Assembly (NCBI RefSeq): GCF_028768465.1
Contig: NZ_CP118225.1
Coordinates: forward strand, 3,701,001-3,765,000
Length of the DNA stretch: 64,000 bases
DNA from: Rhodopirellula sp. P2
Lineage (GTDB): Bacteria; Planctomycetota; Planctomycetia; Pirellulales; Pirellulaceae
Direction: 5' to 3'
Shown here piece after piece: positions 51,309-61,089 of the stretch (its first letter is position 1; the number at the start of each line of letters is the position of its first letter). A program made the position numbers and the translations under genes. The notes beneath the pieces were generated by a model. It saw only the letters and a list, made by a program, of their open reading frames with translations, had not been told where the DNA came from and made no database searches.

Positions 51309-52184
51309 TCAGACAACCTTGGCCGCGGGTGGTCGCGGTTCGGTTTGAGCGGATTGTCGAATTTGTTTGGCGGTGTCGAGCCAGGTTCGCAGGGCAGTGT
51401 CGTCGCCCTGGTCCACGATGGTTTGCAATGTGTCCAAGTCCGACCGGGATTGTTCGATCGCACTCAGGATCGCGTCGCGGTTTTCGGAAACGATGGCGGT
51501 CCAAAGGTCCGCATCCCCCGCCGCCACACGAGTGGTGTCGAGCCAGCCGGTGCCAACCAGGGCGAGCATTTCGCGAGTGATTTGGCGTGCGGCGAGCGAC
51601 GACAGCAAGTGTGGCAAATGAGACGTCAATGCCAAGGTGGCATCGTGCTGTTCGGCCGGCATCGTGACAATTCGTCCGCCGGTGGCTCGCCAGAATTCGG
51701 TTGCGGCGGTGATGTGCTGCGGCAGTTCTTCGCCACTGGGCGTGATCACGATGGGTTTGTCGTCAAAAAGGTCCGCCCGTGCGTGCTCCGCCCCGCTTTT
51801 TTCGCTTCCCGCGATCGGATGAGCCGGAACGAACTGTTTCGCCGCTGTCGTCCCCGCTAATTCGCGAACCAGACCCCCTTTGGTGCTGCCCACGTCGGTC
51901 AGGGTCAGCTCCGGAAAATGCCCCGCAAGTGCCTGAGCCAGCGACGCAATTCGGTTCACGGGCGTGGCGATGACGGCCAAATCACAGCCTTTCGCGGCGG
52001 CATCGGGGCGGTCGAAGACTTCGTCCACAATCGACCGATCCAGGGCCAAAGCCCGCGTTTCAGGCGAGCGGGCACAGGCGGTCAGTCGGACGGACGGCCA
52101 ACGTCTGCGAATCGACAGCGCCACACTCCCACCCAACAATCCCAACCCGATGATCGCGACAGATCGACAGGAGGGCTCGGGCAT
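51309..52184 (-). CDS. tyrA: prephenate/arogenate dehydrogenase
   Basis: A 291-residue NAD(P)-dependent dehydrogenase of tyrosine biosynthesis. N-terminal Rossmann motif AIIGLGLLGGSVA, followed by DVGSTKGGLV, the HPIAGSEKSG block containing the catalytic-site histidine, and a C-terminal helical dimerisation region (SHLPHLLSSLAARQI). I chose ATG 52184, which precedes the Rossmann strand by about 9 residues; the frame continues upstream into repeat sequence. First of a probable two-gene operon with purL. Confidence 0.9.
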   Translation of the reverse strand: MPEPSCRSVAIIGLGLLGGSVALSIRRRWPSVRLTACARSPETRALALDRSIVDEVFDRPDAAAKGCDLAVIATPVNRIASLAQALAGHFPELTLTDVGSTKGGLVRELAGTTAAKQFVPAHPIAGSEKSGAEHARADLFDDKPIVITPSGEELPQHITAATEFWRATGGRIVTMPAEQHDATLALTSHLPHLLSSLAARQITREMLALVGTGWLDTTRVAAGDADLWTAIVSENRDAILSAIEQSRSDLDTLQTIVDQGDDTALRTWLDTAKQIRQSAQTEPRPPAAKVV

Positions 52185-52231
52185 GGGGCTGGATTCGATG
52201 GAGGCCAAAGGGCGTTTGCTGTGGATCACTC

Positions 52232-53155
52232 GCCATTCGGAGCGAAAGTCGTCAAGACTTTCGGCGAGTCTGTTTGGACAACGAAACTCTTGACGAGTTT
52301 CGCTACCCGAGACTGGAGATCCTGCTGAATACGAGAGCGCAGAAGAATACCTTAGAACCACCGCCGTTCCCATCGGTGGCAAACTGGCGTTTTTGAAGGA
52401 AACGCCACGATCGAAGCCGGTCTGATCGGACGCCCTCACATGGCAGCTCGCCATTCGTAGCGGAAGTCGTCAAGACTTTCGGCGAATCTGGGTGGAGAAC
52501 GAAACTCTTGACGAGTTTCGCTACCCCTCCATTCGTAGCGGAAGTCGTCAAGACTTTCGACGAATCAGGGTGGAGAACGAAACTCTTGACGAGTTTCGCT
52601 ACCCCCTCCATTCGTAGCGGAAGTCGTCAAGACTTTCGGCGATTCAGGGGGGAGAACGAAACTCTTGACGAGTTTCGCTACCCCCTCCGTTCGTAGCGAA
52701 AGTCGTCAAGACTTTCGGCGATTCAGGGTGGGAGAACGAAACTCTTGACGAGTTTCGCTACCCCCTCCATTCGTAGCGGAAGTCGTCAAGACTTTCGGCG
52801 AATCAGGGTGGAGAACGAAACTCTTGACGAGTTTCGCTACCCCCTCCGTTCGTAGCGAAAGTCGTCAAGACTTTCGGCGAGTCAGGTGGGAGAACGAAAC
52901 TCTTGACGAGTTTCGCTACCCCTCCATTCGTAGCGGAAGTCGTCAAGACTTTCGGCGAATCAGGGTGGACAACGAAACTCTTGACGAGTTTCGCTACCCC
53001 CTCCGTTCGTAGCGGAAGTCGTCAAGACTTTCGGCGAATCAGGGTGGAGAACGAAACTCTTGACGAGTTTCGCTACCCCCTCCATTCGTAGCGGAAGTCG
53101 TCAAGACTTTCGACGAGTCAGGGTGGAGAACGAAACTCTTGACGAGTTTCGCTAC
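52232..53155. repeat. array of ten hairpin units (one diverged, nine tandem)
   Basis: A diverged unit lies at 52232-52306; nine tandem units (period 78-80 bp) run 52451-53155. Each unit pairs a left arm GTAGCGRAAGTCGTCAAGAC (24 nt in all) with a right arm ending CTCTTGACGAGTTTCGCTAC, over a 20-nt linker (GGCGAATCAGGGTGGAGAAC). Each arm is also a small hairpin on its own (AAGTC..GACTT and AAACTC..GAGTTT). The array fills the divergent gap between tyrA and the next sulfatase; no gene lies in 52185-53342. It is not a CRISPR array because there are no unique spacers. Confidence 0.92.
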
Positions 53156-53342
53156 GAGTGGCTGAGCCGGCTCGGCGACGGGGACGGTTTTTCGGCCGAA
53201 TGGGGTTCATTTTCGTGTGAAGTTCAGCGATCGCTAGGGATGTTGGCTAGGATGATTCTTCGAGACGAGCGGGCACCTTGCTTGCCACCCGTCTTGATCC
53301 CTCCCCATCATCCCACCTGAATCTCATCCGTCGGAGAATGCC

Positions 53343-55019
53343 ATGTTCCATCGGCAATGTTCCCGTTTGCTGCCCGTTGCTTTGTTGTTGTGCGTGGCCT
53401 CGCCGGCACTGGCTGATGCCAAGCCATCTGAACAAAAGAAATCACGACCACACATCGTGATGGCGTTCGCGGACGATTGGGGCTGCTACGCGAGTGCCTA
53501 CGCGAAGCATTTTCCGGGCACTGCCAGTGAAGTGATCTCGACCCCCAAGTTCGATTCGATCGCACGCGACGGGGTGTTGTTCACCAACGCGTTTGTCAGC
53601 GCACCCTCGTGCACGCCGTGTCGAAGCTCGTTGATGGCTGGCCAGCCATTTTGGCGATGCGACAAGGCTTCGATTTTGCTCGGGGCGGTCTGGGATTTTT
53701 CGTTGCCGGCTTACCCGTTGTTGTTGGAAGAGTCCGGATATCGAATCGGACACACTTACAAAGTCTGGAGTCCCGGACGTCCCGGCAACGCACCGTACGG
53801 TGGAACACGCACAGCGTCCAACAAGGCCGGATCGAAGTTCAACGGGTTTTCGCAGTTCGTGATGAAGGCGGAGGATCGCGACGCGGCCAAGGCGAAGCTG
53901 TTCCATGAAGTTCGCCAGAACATTCGCAACTTCCTCGACGCCGACAACGACGGAAAACTCGATGGCGATTCGCCGATTTGCTACTGGTTTGGTCCGACCA
54001 ACACGCACCGGAAATGGGTGGCCAAGAGCGGGCATGAACTCTGGGGCATCAACCCCGATGACTTGAAAGGCAAATTGCCCGCTTACCTGCCCGACGTTCC
54101 TGAGATCCGAGAAGACTTTGCCGACTACCTGGGCGAAGCGATGGCGTTTGATGCCGCGCTGGTTGTCTTGGACGAAGAACTGCAACGGCTTGGCATCGCG
54201 GATGACACGCTGCTGGTTGTCAGCGGCGATCACGGGGTTCCCGGTGTGTCGCGTGGCAAATGCAATCTGTACGACTTCGGAACTCATGTGCCGTTGGCGG
54301 TCCGTTGGCCGAGCGGCATGGAACATTCCAACCGTGTGGTGACGGACTTCGTTTCGTTGCCCGAATTGGCAACGACGTTCTTGGAAGTTGCCAGCGTCGA
54401 AGCGCCCGCCAGCATGATCGCTCGTCCGATCACCCCGCTTTTGACCAGCGACCAATCGGGACGCATTGATTCTTCGCGAGATGCGGTCTTCACCGGTCGA
54501 GAACGGCACGTCGCCATGGCACGCGAAGGAGCGAAGCCTTATCCGCAACGTGCCATCCAGTCCGATGATTGGTTGTACATCATCAATTTCGAGCCCGAGC
54601 GAACACCGATGGGGGACGGGCCCGAGATCGATGCCGACGACAGGGACATCCCATCCGAGGAGGACCTGCGTGAGAACACCTTCGCGGCGTACCCGGACCT
54701 TGACGCGAGTCCGACCAAGGCCTTCGTTGCGTTGAACCGCAAGCAGTATCCCGAAGCGTTTGAATTCATGGTGGGCCGCCGTCCACGGATCGAAATGTAT
54801 GACCTGAAGTCCGATCCGGATTGTCTGAACAACCTTGCCGGGCACTCTGATCACGCTGAAACAGAGAAGCAGCTTCATGATCGGTTGATCGGCGAGCTGA
54901 AACGAACGGGCGACCCTCGGATGAGTGAACCGGTGATGTTCGAACACGGTATGTTTGTGGAGCCGGTTGGCCCCGGCAACAAAAAGAAGCAGCCCGTCGC
55001 GCCGAAGAACAAAAAATAA
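53343..55019 (+). CDS. exported sulfatase, heparan N-sulfatase-like layout
   Basis: A 558-residue type I sulfatase. Signal peptide to about residue 24, metal-binding DDWG (D44-D45 region FADDWGCYA), formylglycine motif C90-T-P-C-R followed by SSLMAG, and VVSGDHGVPGVSRGKCNLYDFGTHVP-type metal/sulfate ligands. The CTPCR pattern has a second cysteine after the proline. The C-terminus ends in a lysine-rich tail. The substrate is unknown. It is followed 20 bp later by a beta-propeller gene, so the two are probably co-transcribed. Confidence 0.92.
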   Translation: MFHRQCSRLLPVALLLCVASPALADAKPSEQKKSRPHIVMAFADDWGCYASAYAKHFPGTASEVISTPKFDSIARDGVLFTNAFVSAPSCTPCRSSLMAGQPFWRCDKASILLGAVWDFSLPAYPLLLEESGYRIGHTYKVWSPGRPGNAPYGGTRTASNKAGSKFNGFSQFVMKAEDRDAAKAKLFHEVRQNIRNFLDADNDGKLDGDSPICYWFGPTNTHRKWVAKSGHELWGINPDDLKGKLPAYLPDVPEIREDFADYLGEAMAFDAALVVLDEELQRLGIADDTLLVVSGDHGVPGVSRGKCNLYDFGTHVPLAVRWPSGMEHSNRVVTDFVSLPELATTFLEVASVEAPASMIARPITPLLTSDQSGRIDSSRDAVFTGRERHVAMAREGAKPYPQRAIQSDDWLYIINFEPERTPMGDGPEIDADDRDIPSEEDLRENTFAAYPDLDASPTKAFVALNRKQYPEAFEFMVGRRPRIEMYDLKSDPDCLNNLAGHSDHAETEKQLHDRLIGELKRTGDPRMSEPVMFEHGMFVEPVGPGNKKKQPVAPKNKK

Positions 55020-55038
55020 ACTCGCCGGAGAAGTCCCG

Positions 55039-56376
55039 ATGCAACGATTGACCTCACGCCCCTCCAGCCACTGGTGTTGGACTTACGGGGTGGCTGTCGC
55101 GTTCCTCGGTTTCTCCGCTTGCCGAAAGTCCACGCCGGTCGATGAGGTTTCGATCCGCGACAGCGGTGTGGCTCTGCAAATTCGCGAAACGCCTGCGGTT
55201 GATTTGCCTTGGCCGCAGTGGCGTGGTCCCAGCATGGATGGACGGGCCGATGACGCCGCGCCGCCCACAACCTGGGATGAGTCCACCAACATTGCTTGGC
55301 AAGCCAACGTTCCAGGTCGCGGTCACAGCAGTCCAATCGTGATCGGCGATCAAGTCGTTCTGGGCACCGCTGACGATGCGAAGCAGCAACAGATGCTGGT
55401 TTCATTTGACTTGGAATCGGGGGATGAAAAGTGGCGACGTGTGATCCACGAAGGCAACTTCCCGTCTGCCCGAGAAGTGCACCACAAAGCCACCAACGCG
55501 AATGGCACACCCGCCTCGGACGGCGAACTCATCGTGACCGCGTTCCTCAACCAGGAACGCATCTTCGTCACCGCAGTGGACTTGAGCGGCGAAGTGGTTT
55601 GGCAAACCGATGTGGGGGCGTTCGCATCGAAGTTCGGTTACGCCCCATCCCCGGTTCTGTACCAGTCGTTTGTGATCCTTGCCGCGGACAACTTTGGTGG
55701 CGGCTACTTGGTGGCGTTGGATCTGGGAACCGGCGAGATCGCTTGGCGACGGTCTCGGGGCGACGCCAGCAGTTACTCCAGTCCCATGATTGCAAGTGTT
55801 GGTGGGATGGATCAGTTGTTGATCAGCGGCGGTGACCGTGTCGCCAGCTATGATCCGGCGACCGGCGAGCCTCGCTGGGAAACTCCCGCGATCGCGGAAG
55901 CAACTTGCGGGACCATCGTGACAGCGGGGGATCGGATTTTTGCTTCCGGTGGTTACCCCGACAAACAAACCGCCTGCTTCTCTGCGACGGGGGAAGAAAT
56001 TTGGTCGGACCGCACAGCTCTCTATGAACCTTCGGTGGTGACCAACGGCACCAGCCTGTTCGGTGTCACCGACAACGGTGTTGCGATGTGCTGGTCGAAC
56101 GAAGACGGAAGTGTTCAGTGGAAAGAACGTTTGGGCGGCAACTTCAGTGGATCGCCAGTGTTGGCAGGTGGGAACGTTTACGTGTCGGATCTGTCGGGCA
56201 ACCACTACGTTTTCTCCGCCAGCGGTGACGACTACCAACTGATTTCAAAGAATCGTCTCGGATCGGATTGTTACGCCTGTCCTGCGGTTCTGGCGGATTC
56301 GTTGCTGCTGCGAATTGGATTCGGTGAAGGTGGTTCACGGAAAGAACGCTTGGTTAAAATCACTCAGCGTCCTTAG
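55039..56376 (+). CDS. PQQ-like beta-propeller protein, possible lipoprotein
   Basis: About 445 residues from ATG 55039. The N-terminus has a hydrophobic stretch ending FSACRKS, a plausible lipobox cysteine. The body is a chain of WD-like PQQ repeats (WPQWRGPSMDGRA, FDLESGDEKWRR, LDLGTGEIAWRR, YDPATGEPRWETP, SNEDGSVQWKERL), as in outer-membrane and alcohol-dehydrogenase-like propellers; no PQQ enzyme active-site residues are evident. Such proteins commonly accompany planctomycete sulfatases and may bind substrate or assemble complexes. Role inferred from architecture. Confidence 0.88.
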   Translation: MQRLTSRPSSHWCWTYGVAVAFLGFSACRKSTPVDEVSIRDSGVALQIRETPAVDLPWPQWRGPSMDGRADDAAPPTTWDESTNIAWQANVPGRGHSSPIVIGDQVVLGTADDAKQQQMLVSFDLESGDEKWRRVIHEGNFPSAREVHHKATNANGTPASDGELIVTAFLNQERIFVTAVDLSGEVVWQTDVGAFASKFGYAPSPVLYQSFVILAADNFGGGYLVALDLGTGEIAWRRSRGDASSYSSPMIASVGGMDQLLISGGDRVASYDPATGEPRWETPAIAEATCGTIVTAGDRIFASGGYPDKQTACFSATGEEIWSDRTALYEPSVVTNGTSLFGVTDNGVAMCWSNEDGSVQWKERLGGNFSGSPVLAGGNVYVSDLSGNHYVFSASGDDYQLISKNRLGSDCYACPAVLADSLLLRIGFGEGGSRKERLVKITQRP

Positions 56377-56413
56377 GCAAGGTTTCGAATGCCTTCGATA
56401 TCTCAATCCTAGA

Positions 56414-56470
56414 TAGCGGAAGGGCGCGAGCCCTCCGGTGACGCACCGGGCGGCTTGCGCCACGCCGCTA
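56414..56470. repeat. TAGCGGAAGG...CCGCTA hairpin repeat
   Basis: Inverted arms TAGCGGAAGGGCGCGAGCCC and GGGCGGCTTGCGCCACGCCG close a hairpin of 57 bp with a short loop, matching the copies at 20150-20206 and 9061-9138. It lies between the propeller gene and the next sulfatase; the rest of 56377-56542 holds no gene. Confidence 0.8.
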
Positions 56471-56542
56471 AGTCGATTTGTCGCGATGCCGAACTGATCG
56501 ACTGACCATTCACGCTTTGCACTCTGTCTTTGAATCAAAATT

Positions 56543-58015
56543 ATGAACTTGACATCCCGCCTGCTTGGGGCCCTGCCCGCGTTTCTTTTCGCGGTCGTTC
56601 TGGTTTCCACCACAACTGCCGAGACCCCCTCGAAGGAACATCCCAATGTTTTGTTCATTTATTTGGACGACTACGGTTGGCGTGACGCCAGCTTCATGGG
56701 GTCGGATTTCTATGAGACGCCGAACCTGGATGCTTTGGCGGAACGAGGCATGGTGTTCTCGAACGCTTATTCGTGTGCGGCGAACTGCGCACCGGCGCGA
56801 GCCAGTTTGCTGTCGGGGCAGTATTCGCCTCGTCACGAAATCTACAACGTCGGGACGGAGCGTCGCGGTAACCCGAAGCACGGAACGCTGCAGCACATTC
56901 CGGGCACGGACGTGCTTTCATCCGACATTCAAACCTGGGCGCATCAGGTTCACGAGGCGGGGTATCGAACCGGCATCATTGGCAAGTGGCATCTGAGTGA
57001 TGATCCGCTGCCGTATGGCTTTGATCTCAACGTCGCGGGCACGCACAGCGGCAGTCCACCGAAGGGGTATTTCCCGCCACATCCGAAAGTGCCAGGGTTG
57101 CAGGATGCGAGCGACGACGAGTACCTGACTGATCGTCTCACGGACGAAGCCATTCGGTTCATCGAAGCCAACCAGGAACGGTCTTGGTTTCTGTACCTGT
57201 CCCACTTTGCCGTTCACACACCGTTGCAAGCCAAGCCCGACTTGGTTGCCAAGTACAAGGCGAAGCAACCCGGCACGTTGCACGACCACGCGGTGATGGC
57301 CGCGATGATCGAGAGCGTCGACGAAGGAGTGGGGCGAATGGTCGAGACGCTGCATGAACTGGGTTTGAAAGAGAGCACCGCGATCGTCTTCACCAGCGAC
57401 AATGGTGGTTACGGACCGGCGACCTCCATGAAACCACTGCGCGGTTACAAAGGCACTTATTATGAGGGCGGAATTCGCGAACCGTTCTTTGTGACTTGGC
57501 CTGGCGTCGTGGATCCGGGGACGAAGTGCGATGTGCCGATCATCGTTGCTGACTTGTACCCGACCTTTGTCGAGATGACGGGAGCCCAGTTGCCGACCAA
57601 CCAGCCACTCGATGGCGTGAGCTTGATGCCATTGCTCAAGCAGGAAGGAAGCTTGCCCGATCGCGAATTGTACTGGCACTTCCCCGCGTACTTGCAAAGC
57701 TTCTCGGTCACTGACGGTCAGCGAGACCCGCTGTACCGGAGTCGTCCCTGCAGCATCATTCGAGACGGTCGGTGGAAGCTTCACGAGTACTTTGAGGACG
57801 GTGGGTTGGAGTTGTACGATCTGGTTTCGGATCCCGGTGAGTCCAACAACTTGGCAGCCACCAATCCAATCAAGACTCAGGCCCTGCACAGTAAGTTGGT
57901 GGCTTGGCGAAAGCGAATCGGTGCGCCCGTGCCGACGCAGCCCAATCCGAATTACGATCCGAAGAGCGAAGCGAAGGCGATGCAGAAAGCGGAACGCAAA
58001 GCGGCAAAACGCTGA
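56543..58015 (+). CDS. exported sulfatase
   Basis: A 490-residue type I sulfatase: signal peptide to about residue 26, metal-binding D42-D43 in IYLDDYGWRDAS, and formylglycine motif C82-A-P-A-R followed by ASLLSGQ. Further blocks GKWHLSDD and FTSDNGGYGPAT are present. The C-terminus is lysine/alanine-rich and likely disordered. Third sulfatase-type gene of its kind around here (with 53343 and the distant 27654 and 31757). Substrate unknown. Confidence 0.94.
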   Translation: MNLTSRLLGALPAFLFAVVLVSTTTAETPSKEHPNVLFIYLDDYGWRDASFMGSDFYETPNLDALAERGMVFSNAYSCAANCAPARASLLSGQYSPRHEIYNVGTERRGNPKHGTLQHIPGTDVLSSDIQTWAHQVHEAGYRTGIIGKWHLSDDPLPYGFDLNVAGTHSGSPPKGYFPPHPKVPGLQDASDDEYLTDRLTDEAIRFIEANQERSWFLYLSHFAVHTPLQAKPDLVAKYKAKQPGTLHDHAVMAAMIESVDEGVGRMVETLHELGLKESTAIVFTSDNGGYGPATSMKPLRGYKGTYYEGGIREPFFVTWPGVVDPGTKCDVPIIVADLYPTFVEMTGAQLPTNQPLDGVSLMPLLKQEGSLPDRELYWHFPAYLQSFSVTDGQRDPLYRSRPCSIIRDGRWKLHEYFEDGGLELYDLVSDPGESNNLAATNPIKTQALHSKLVAWRKRIGAPVPTQPNPNYDPKSEAKAMQKAERKAAKR

Positions 58016-58231
58016 GCGGTGCTCGGTTGCTGGCCCGGCAGAGCGGGCCCCGTTGAGTGGGGGATGGGGGCGAGGCCAAACAGCGAGTTTTGAGAATTTC
58101 GCGTGATGGCCTTGTCCGGTGCTTGTCGGATCCAATAATGAAAAGGTCATTGAATTTGATTCGGATCGTTCCGAATGCTCAATGAATCTCTCTTTGCGGC
58201 TGTCGCAACTGCGGTTGCGATCTTCAAATTC

Positions 58232-58654
58232 ATGGTTCTTTCGTTCAACCCGCACGATTTCGCGTTCACGGCTTCCTTGCCGAAACGCACCAGCGTGTCT
58301 GGACGGGTGTGCTTGATGACCGCTCTTTGGTTGGTCGCTTGGTTGCAGTTCCTGCCACCGGCGTTCCCCCCTGTTTCCGTTGCCAAGTCGGATTCGCTTT
58401 CCACCGCCGTCTCGACGCTTGAGAACGTCTCGATCGAGCGTTCCGTTGCCGTCGAATCTGAACGCGGTGCCGCTTCGCTTGCCCAGGTGATCAAGGAGGC
58501 CCGTGAACTTTCGGGTTCGTTGGGATCGGGGTTGGTGGATCCCTGTGACCAGGCCTCGCGTTTGCTGTTGGCGGGCGTTTTCGAACCGGGTGTCGGGGCC
58601 GCGGCTGGGACAGGGGATTCTCTCGTGAACTTGCATGTGAGATTGCAGATCTAA
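58232..58654 (+). CDS. hypothetical protein, weak support
   Basis: A 140-residue frame from ATG 58232 (an earlier ATG at 58175 is possible) with one hydrophobic helix near residues 28-43. I recognise no family. Confidence is low because antisense frames overlap it; retained because it lies in a gap and continues toward a better-supported hypothetical gene. Confidence 0.35.
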   Translation: MVLSFNPHDFAFTASLPKRTSVSGRVCLMTALWLVAWLQFLPPAFPPVSVAKSDSLSTAVSTLENVSIERSVAVESERGAASLAQVIKEARELSGSLGSGLVDPCDQASRLLLAGVFEPGVGAAAGTGDSLVNLHVRLQI

Positions 58655-58718
58655 GACGCCTTCGGGGGAGTCTTCTTTCTGTTTGTCTTTTGCAATTTTC
58701 TTATTGAGAGTTTTGTCG

Positions 58719-59318
58719 ATGTCTGTGCGCACATCCCATTCTGTTTCTTCAATTCCCGCCTTCCAGTCCCAGTCAGCCACGCCGATTCGGACGCCAGAAT
58801 TGCCGGCGGCGCTGAAGTCCGTGTCCAATCTTTTGTCCAGGCGTGACTATGAAGGCGTCGTCCGCCGGTTGCACTCGGCGGGACGTTCACCCGCCATCCG
58901 GAACACGCTGGGCGTTTGCTTGTTGCGATTGGGGAGGACGGAAGAAGCCTTGTCGGTGTTTCGCCAGTTCGTTCTGTCTTCCAATGGAGTGTTGGAACGG
59001 TCCGAGATTTCCAGTGTTTGCAAGCGAAACTTTGCGACTGCGCTGCTCTTGAACGGATTGGTGGGCGGAGCGCTGGATGCGCTCAATCAATCCGGTGAGC
59101 CCGATCACCCGCGGACGATTGGGTTGCGAAATTGTCTTCGGGACTGGGAGCGATCGCTTTCTTGGTGGCGATGGCTGGATTGGAAGATCAATCGCATTGT
59201 CGCGAAGGACTGCCACGTGCCGCTCACGTTCGAGCCTGGCGAGTTTGAGTTCGAAGTGTCGTTGAGCGACGATGCTCGAGTGTTCAACGAAAGCCATGCC
59301 TTGCCAGCAGGACGATAA
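58719..59318 (+). CDS. TPR-like hypothetical protein
   Basis: A 199-residue frame starting at ATG 58719 (MSVRTSHS). Residues about 30-110 form helical pairs with a TPR-like pattern (LLSRRDYEGVVRRLHSAG, NTLGVCLLRLGRTEEALSVFRQF, NFATALLLNGLVGGALDALNQSG). The C-terminal part is unfamiliar. TPR folds mediate protein contacts; a specific partner cannot be named. The 3' end is followed by a dispersed repeat. Confidence 0.65.
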   Translation: MSVRTSHSVSSIPAFQSQSATPIRTPELPAALKSVSNLLSRRDYEGVVRRLHSAGRSPAIRNTLGVCLLRLGRTEEALSVFRQFVLSSNGVLERSEISSVCKRNFATALLLNGLVGGALDALNQSGEPDHPRTIGLRNCLRDWERSLSWWRWLDWKINRIVAKDCHVPLTFEPGEFEFEVSLSDDARVFNESHALPAGR

Positions 59319-59397
59319 CGCGTTCGATGAGTGCTTCGAAGCTGGCACGCCGATGTCAGCCGAATGGCGTTCGCCACGGTTTCAACACACAACCGGG

Positions 59398-59543
59398 GCG
59401 AACGCTGGACTGCTAAGCAGGTCGGCTGGAATGATCGCGCACAACCATGTGAGCCGTTTGGGCGTTAGCCCCGGTTGCGCGTGAAAACCGGGGCTAACGC
59501 CAACGGCTCACATACCCGATGACACCTGCGTACCTGCTTAATC
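59398..59543. repeat. dispersed palindromic repeat, full copy
   Basis: Left end AAGCAGGTCGGCTGGAATGA, inner GTGAGCCGTTTGGGCGTTAG with an inverted partner GGCTAACGCCAACGGCTCAC, right end GATGACACCTGCGTACC TGCTTA. It is the cleanest copy of the family also at 13041 (same order), 20207 (inverted) and partly at 18024 and 22508. Confidence 0.85.
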
Positions 59544-59546
59544 ACC

Positions 59547-59583
59547 AAAAAAAATGCCGGGCCGCTTGAGGGCGGTCCGGCAT
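59547..59583 (-). terminator. intrinsic terminator of the Gfo/Idh gene
   Basis: On the minus strand ATGCCGGACCGC/GCGGCCCGGCAT form a 12-bp stem with a 4-6 base loop, followed by a T-run (A-run 59547-59554 on plus), 46 bp past the gene stop. Confidence 0.9.
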
Positions 59584-59629
59584 TGGGATCGGTTCCGTCG
59601 CCCGACTGATCGGGCCATCAGGCAATCGA

Positions 59630-61000
59630 TTACATCTCGATTTCGTATCCTTTGCGGCTTTCACGCGAGAGGAACGAATTGGCTTCGTCGTCGCCAACGA
59701 TTTCGCGTTTGGTTGGGTCCCAGTTCAGTTCGCGACCCAAGCGGATGGAGATGTTGGCCAAGTGGCATGTTTCGAGCATTCGGTTGTGCGTCCAAACATC
59801 CGAGATCGGTAGTTTGCGTGAACGCATCGCTTGCACGAAGTTGTCCGTGTGGTTGCCGGCGACGGGACCGCCGTAGACTTCTTCAATCGCACCTTCCGGC
59901 AACGGGTTGGATTCCAAGTCTTCGACGGGCTTGCCAACGATCTTGCCACGGTTGACGAAGAAGCGACCTTCGGTTCCTTCGAACAGGATCCCGTTGTCGC
60001 CTTCGCTGGTGATGACCATGGGGATGTCGCCGGGCATGTTGGCGTGGATCTCAAACTTGGTCGGCGAGTTGTACTGATCGCTGACAGTTGGGAAGCCATC
60101 TTTGTAATCGACTGGCAGCGAAAAGCTGACCGGCGTGATTTTGTTTGGGCCGGATTGATCGGCACCCAGCGCCCAAGTGGCGATGTCGACGTGGTGAGCG
60201 CCCCAGTCGTTCATCTGGCCACCGGAGTACTCGTACCAGTTTCGCCAAGCGTAATGGCAATTGGTGTACAGCGGCACGCCGCCGCCGTATCCCTTTCTCA
60301 TTTCTGGCAAGGCGCGGTAAGGAACCTTGGGAGCAGGGCCGAGCCAGAAGTCGAAGTCGAGGCCCTGGGGGACGTCAATGGCGGGGATCACGGGTGAAGC
60401 TGAGGCTCCGTTGATTCCGCAAGTGACTTTGCGGATCTCGCCGATTCGTCCATCGCGGATCATCGCGATCGCTTGTAGGAAGCGTTGGTTGTTTTCGGTT
60501 CGCTGCATCGTTCCAACTTGGAACACGCGTCCGGTTTGTTTGACGATCTTTTCGATCAGCTTGCCTTCGTCGATCGTCAGGGTCAGCGGCTTTTCGCAGT
60601 AGACATCTTTGCCGGCCAACATGGCTTCGACGGAGATCTTGGTGTGCCAGTGGTCGGGCGCTGCGATCATCACCGCGTCGATGTCTTTTCGCTCGAGCAG
60701 CTTGCGATAGTCGGCGTAGCCTTCTGGAGCCGTGCCTTGTTGTTCTTTGGCCTTGGCAATGTTTTCGCCCAAGACGTTTGCGTCGACGTCTGCCATCGCG
60801 GCGAAGTCAGCGTACTTGAACGACTTGTTGGTGATCGTCCAGCCCTGGTTGCGAAGACCGATGGTCGCGAACACGGGGCGTTCGTTGGGGGACTCTTGTG
60901 CATTTCCCAGGCTGCTGGTCCCTGCAAAGTAGCCGGCCGCGGTGGCAGCGCCGGTGGTTTGTAGGAAGTGACGCCGATTGAGTTTTTGACGGGCTGACAT
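59630..61000 (-). CDS. Tat-exported Gfo/Idh/MocA oxidoreductase
   Basis: About 456 residues from ATG 61000. A twin-arginine signal (NRRHFLQTTGAATAAG) is followed by an NAD(P)-binding Rossmann region (VFATIGLRNQGW), the DAVMIAAPDHWHTKIS and DVYCEKPLTLT blocks of the family and a C-terminal beta-sheet dimer domain with the YSGGQMNDWGAHHVDIATWALG histidine motif in pieces. Such Tat-exported planctomycete members probably act on sugars or inositols with a tightly bound cofactor. Substrate unknown. Confidence 0.93.
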   Translation of the reverse strand: MSARQKLNRRHFLQTTGAATAAGYFAGTSSLGNAQESPNERPVFATIGLRNQGWTITNKSFKYADFAAMADVDANVLGENIAKAKEQQGTAPEGYADYRKLLERKDIDAVMIAAPDHWHTKISVEAMLAGKDVYCEKPLTLTIDEGKLIEKIVKQTGRVFQVGTMQRTENNQRFLQAIAMIRDGRIGEIRKVTCGINGASASPVIPAIDVPQGLDFDFWLGPAPKVPYRALPEMRKGYGGGVPLYTNCHYAWRNWYEYSGGQMNDWGAHHVDIATWALGADQSGPNKITPVSFSLPVDYKDGFPTVSDQYNSPTKFEIHANMPGDIPMVITSEGDNGILFEGTEGRFFVNRGKIVGKPVEDLESNPLPEGAIEEVYGGPVAGNHTDNFVQAMRSRKLPISDVWTHNRMLETCHLANISIRLGRELNWDPTKREIVGDDEANSFLSRESRKGYEIEM

Positions 61001-61089
61001 TTGAAACCTCGTGGGGAATTGCGACAATGAACGTCGAAAGTGAAAAGGAAAAGTTAGTTGGAATCGTCAGAGGTTTGGGACTGAAAAAG

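Noticed and set aside
52451..53155. CRISPR array
   Set aside because: Units recur at 78-80 bp but are near-identical throughout with no unique spacers, and each is an inverted repeat; no cas genes adjacent.
56918..58828. 636-residue open frame antisense to a sulfatase
   Set aside because: Overlaps the sulfatase at 56543-58015, whose active-site motif is clear; no recognisable domain in the antisense product.
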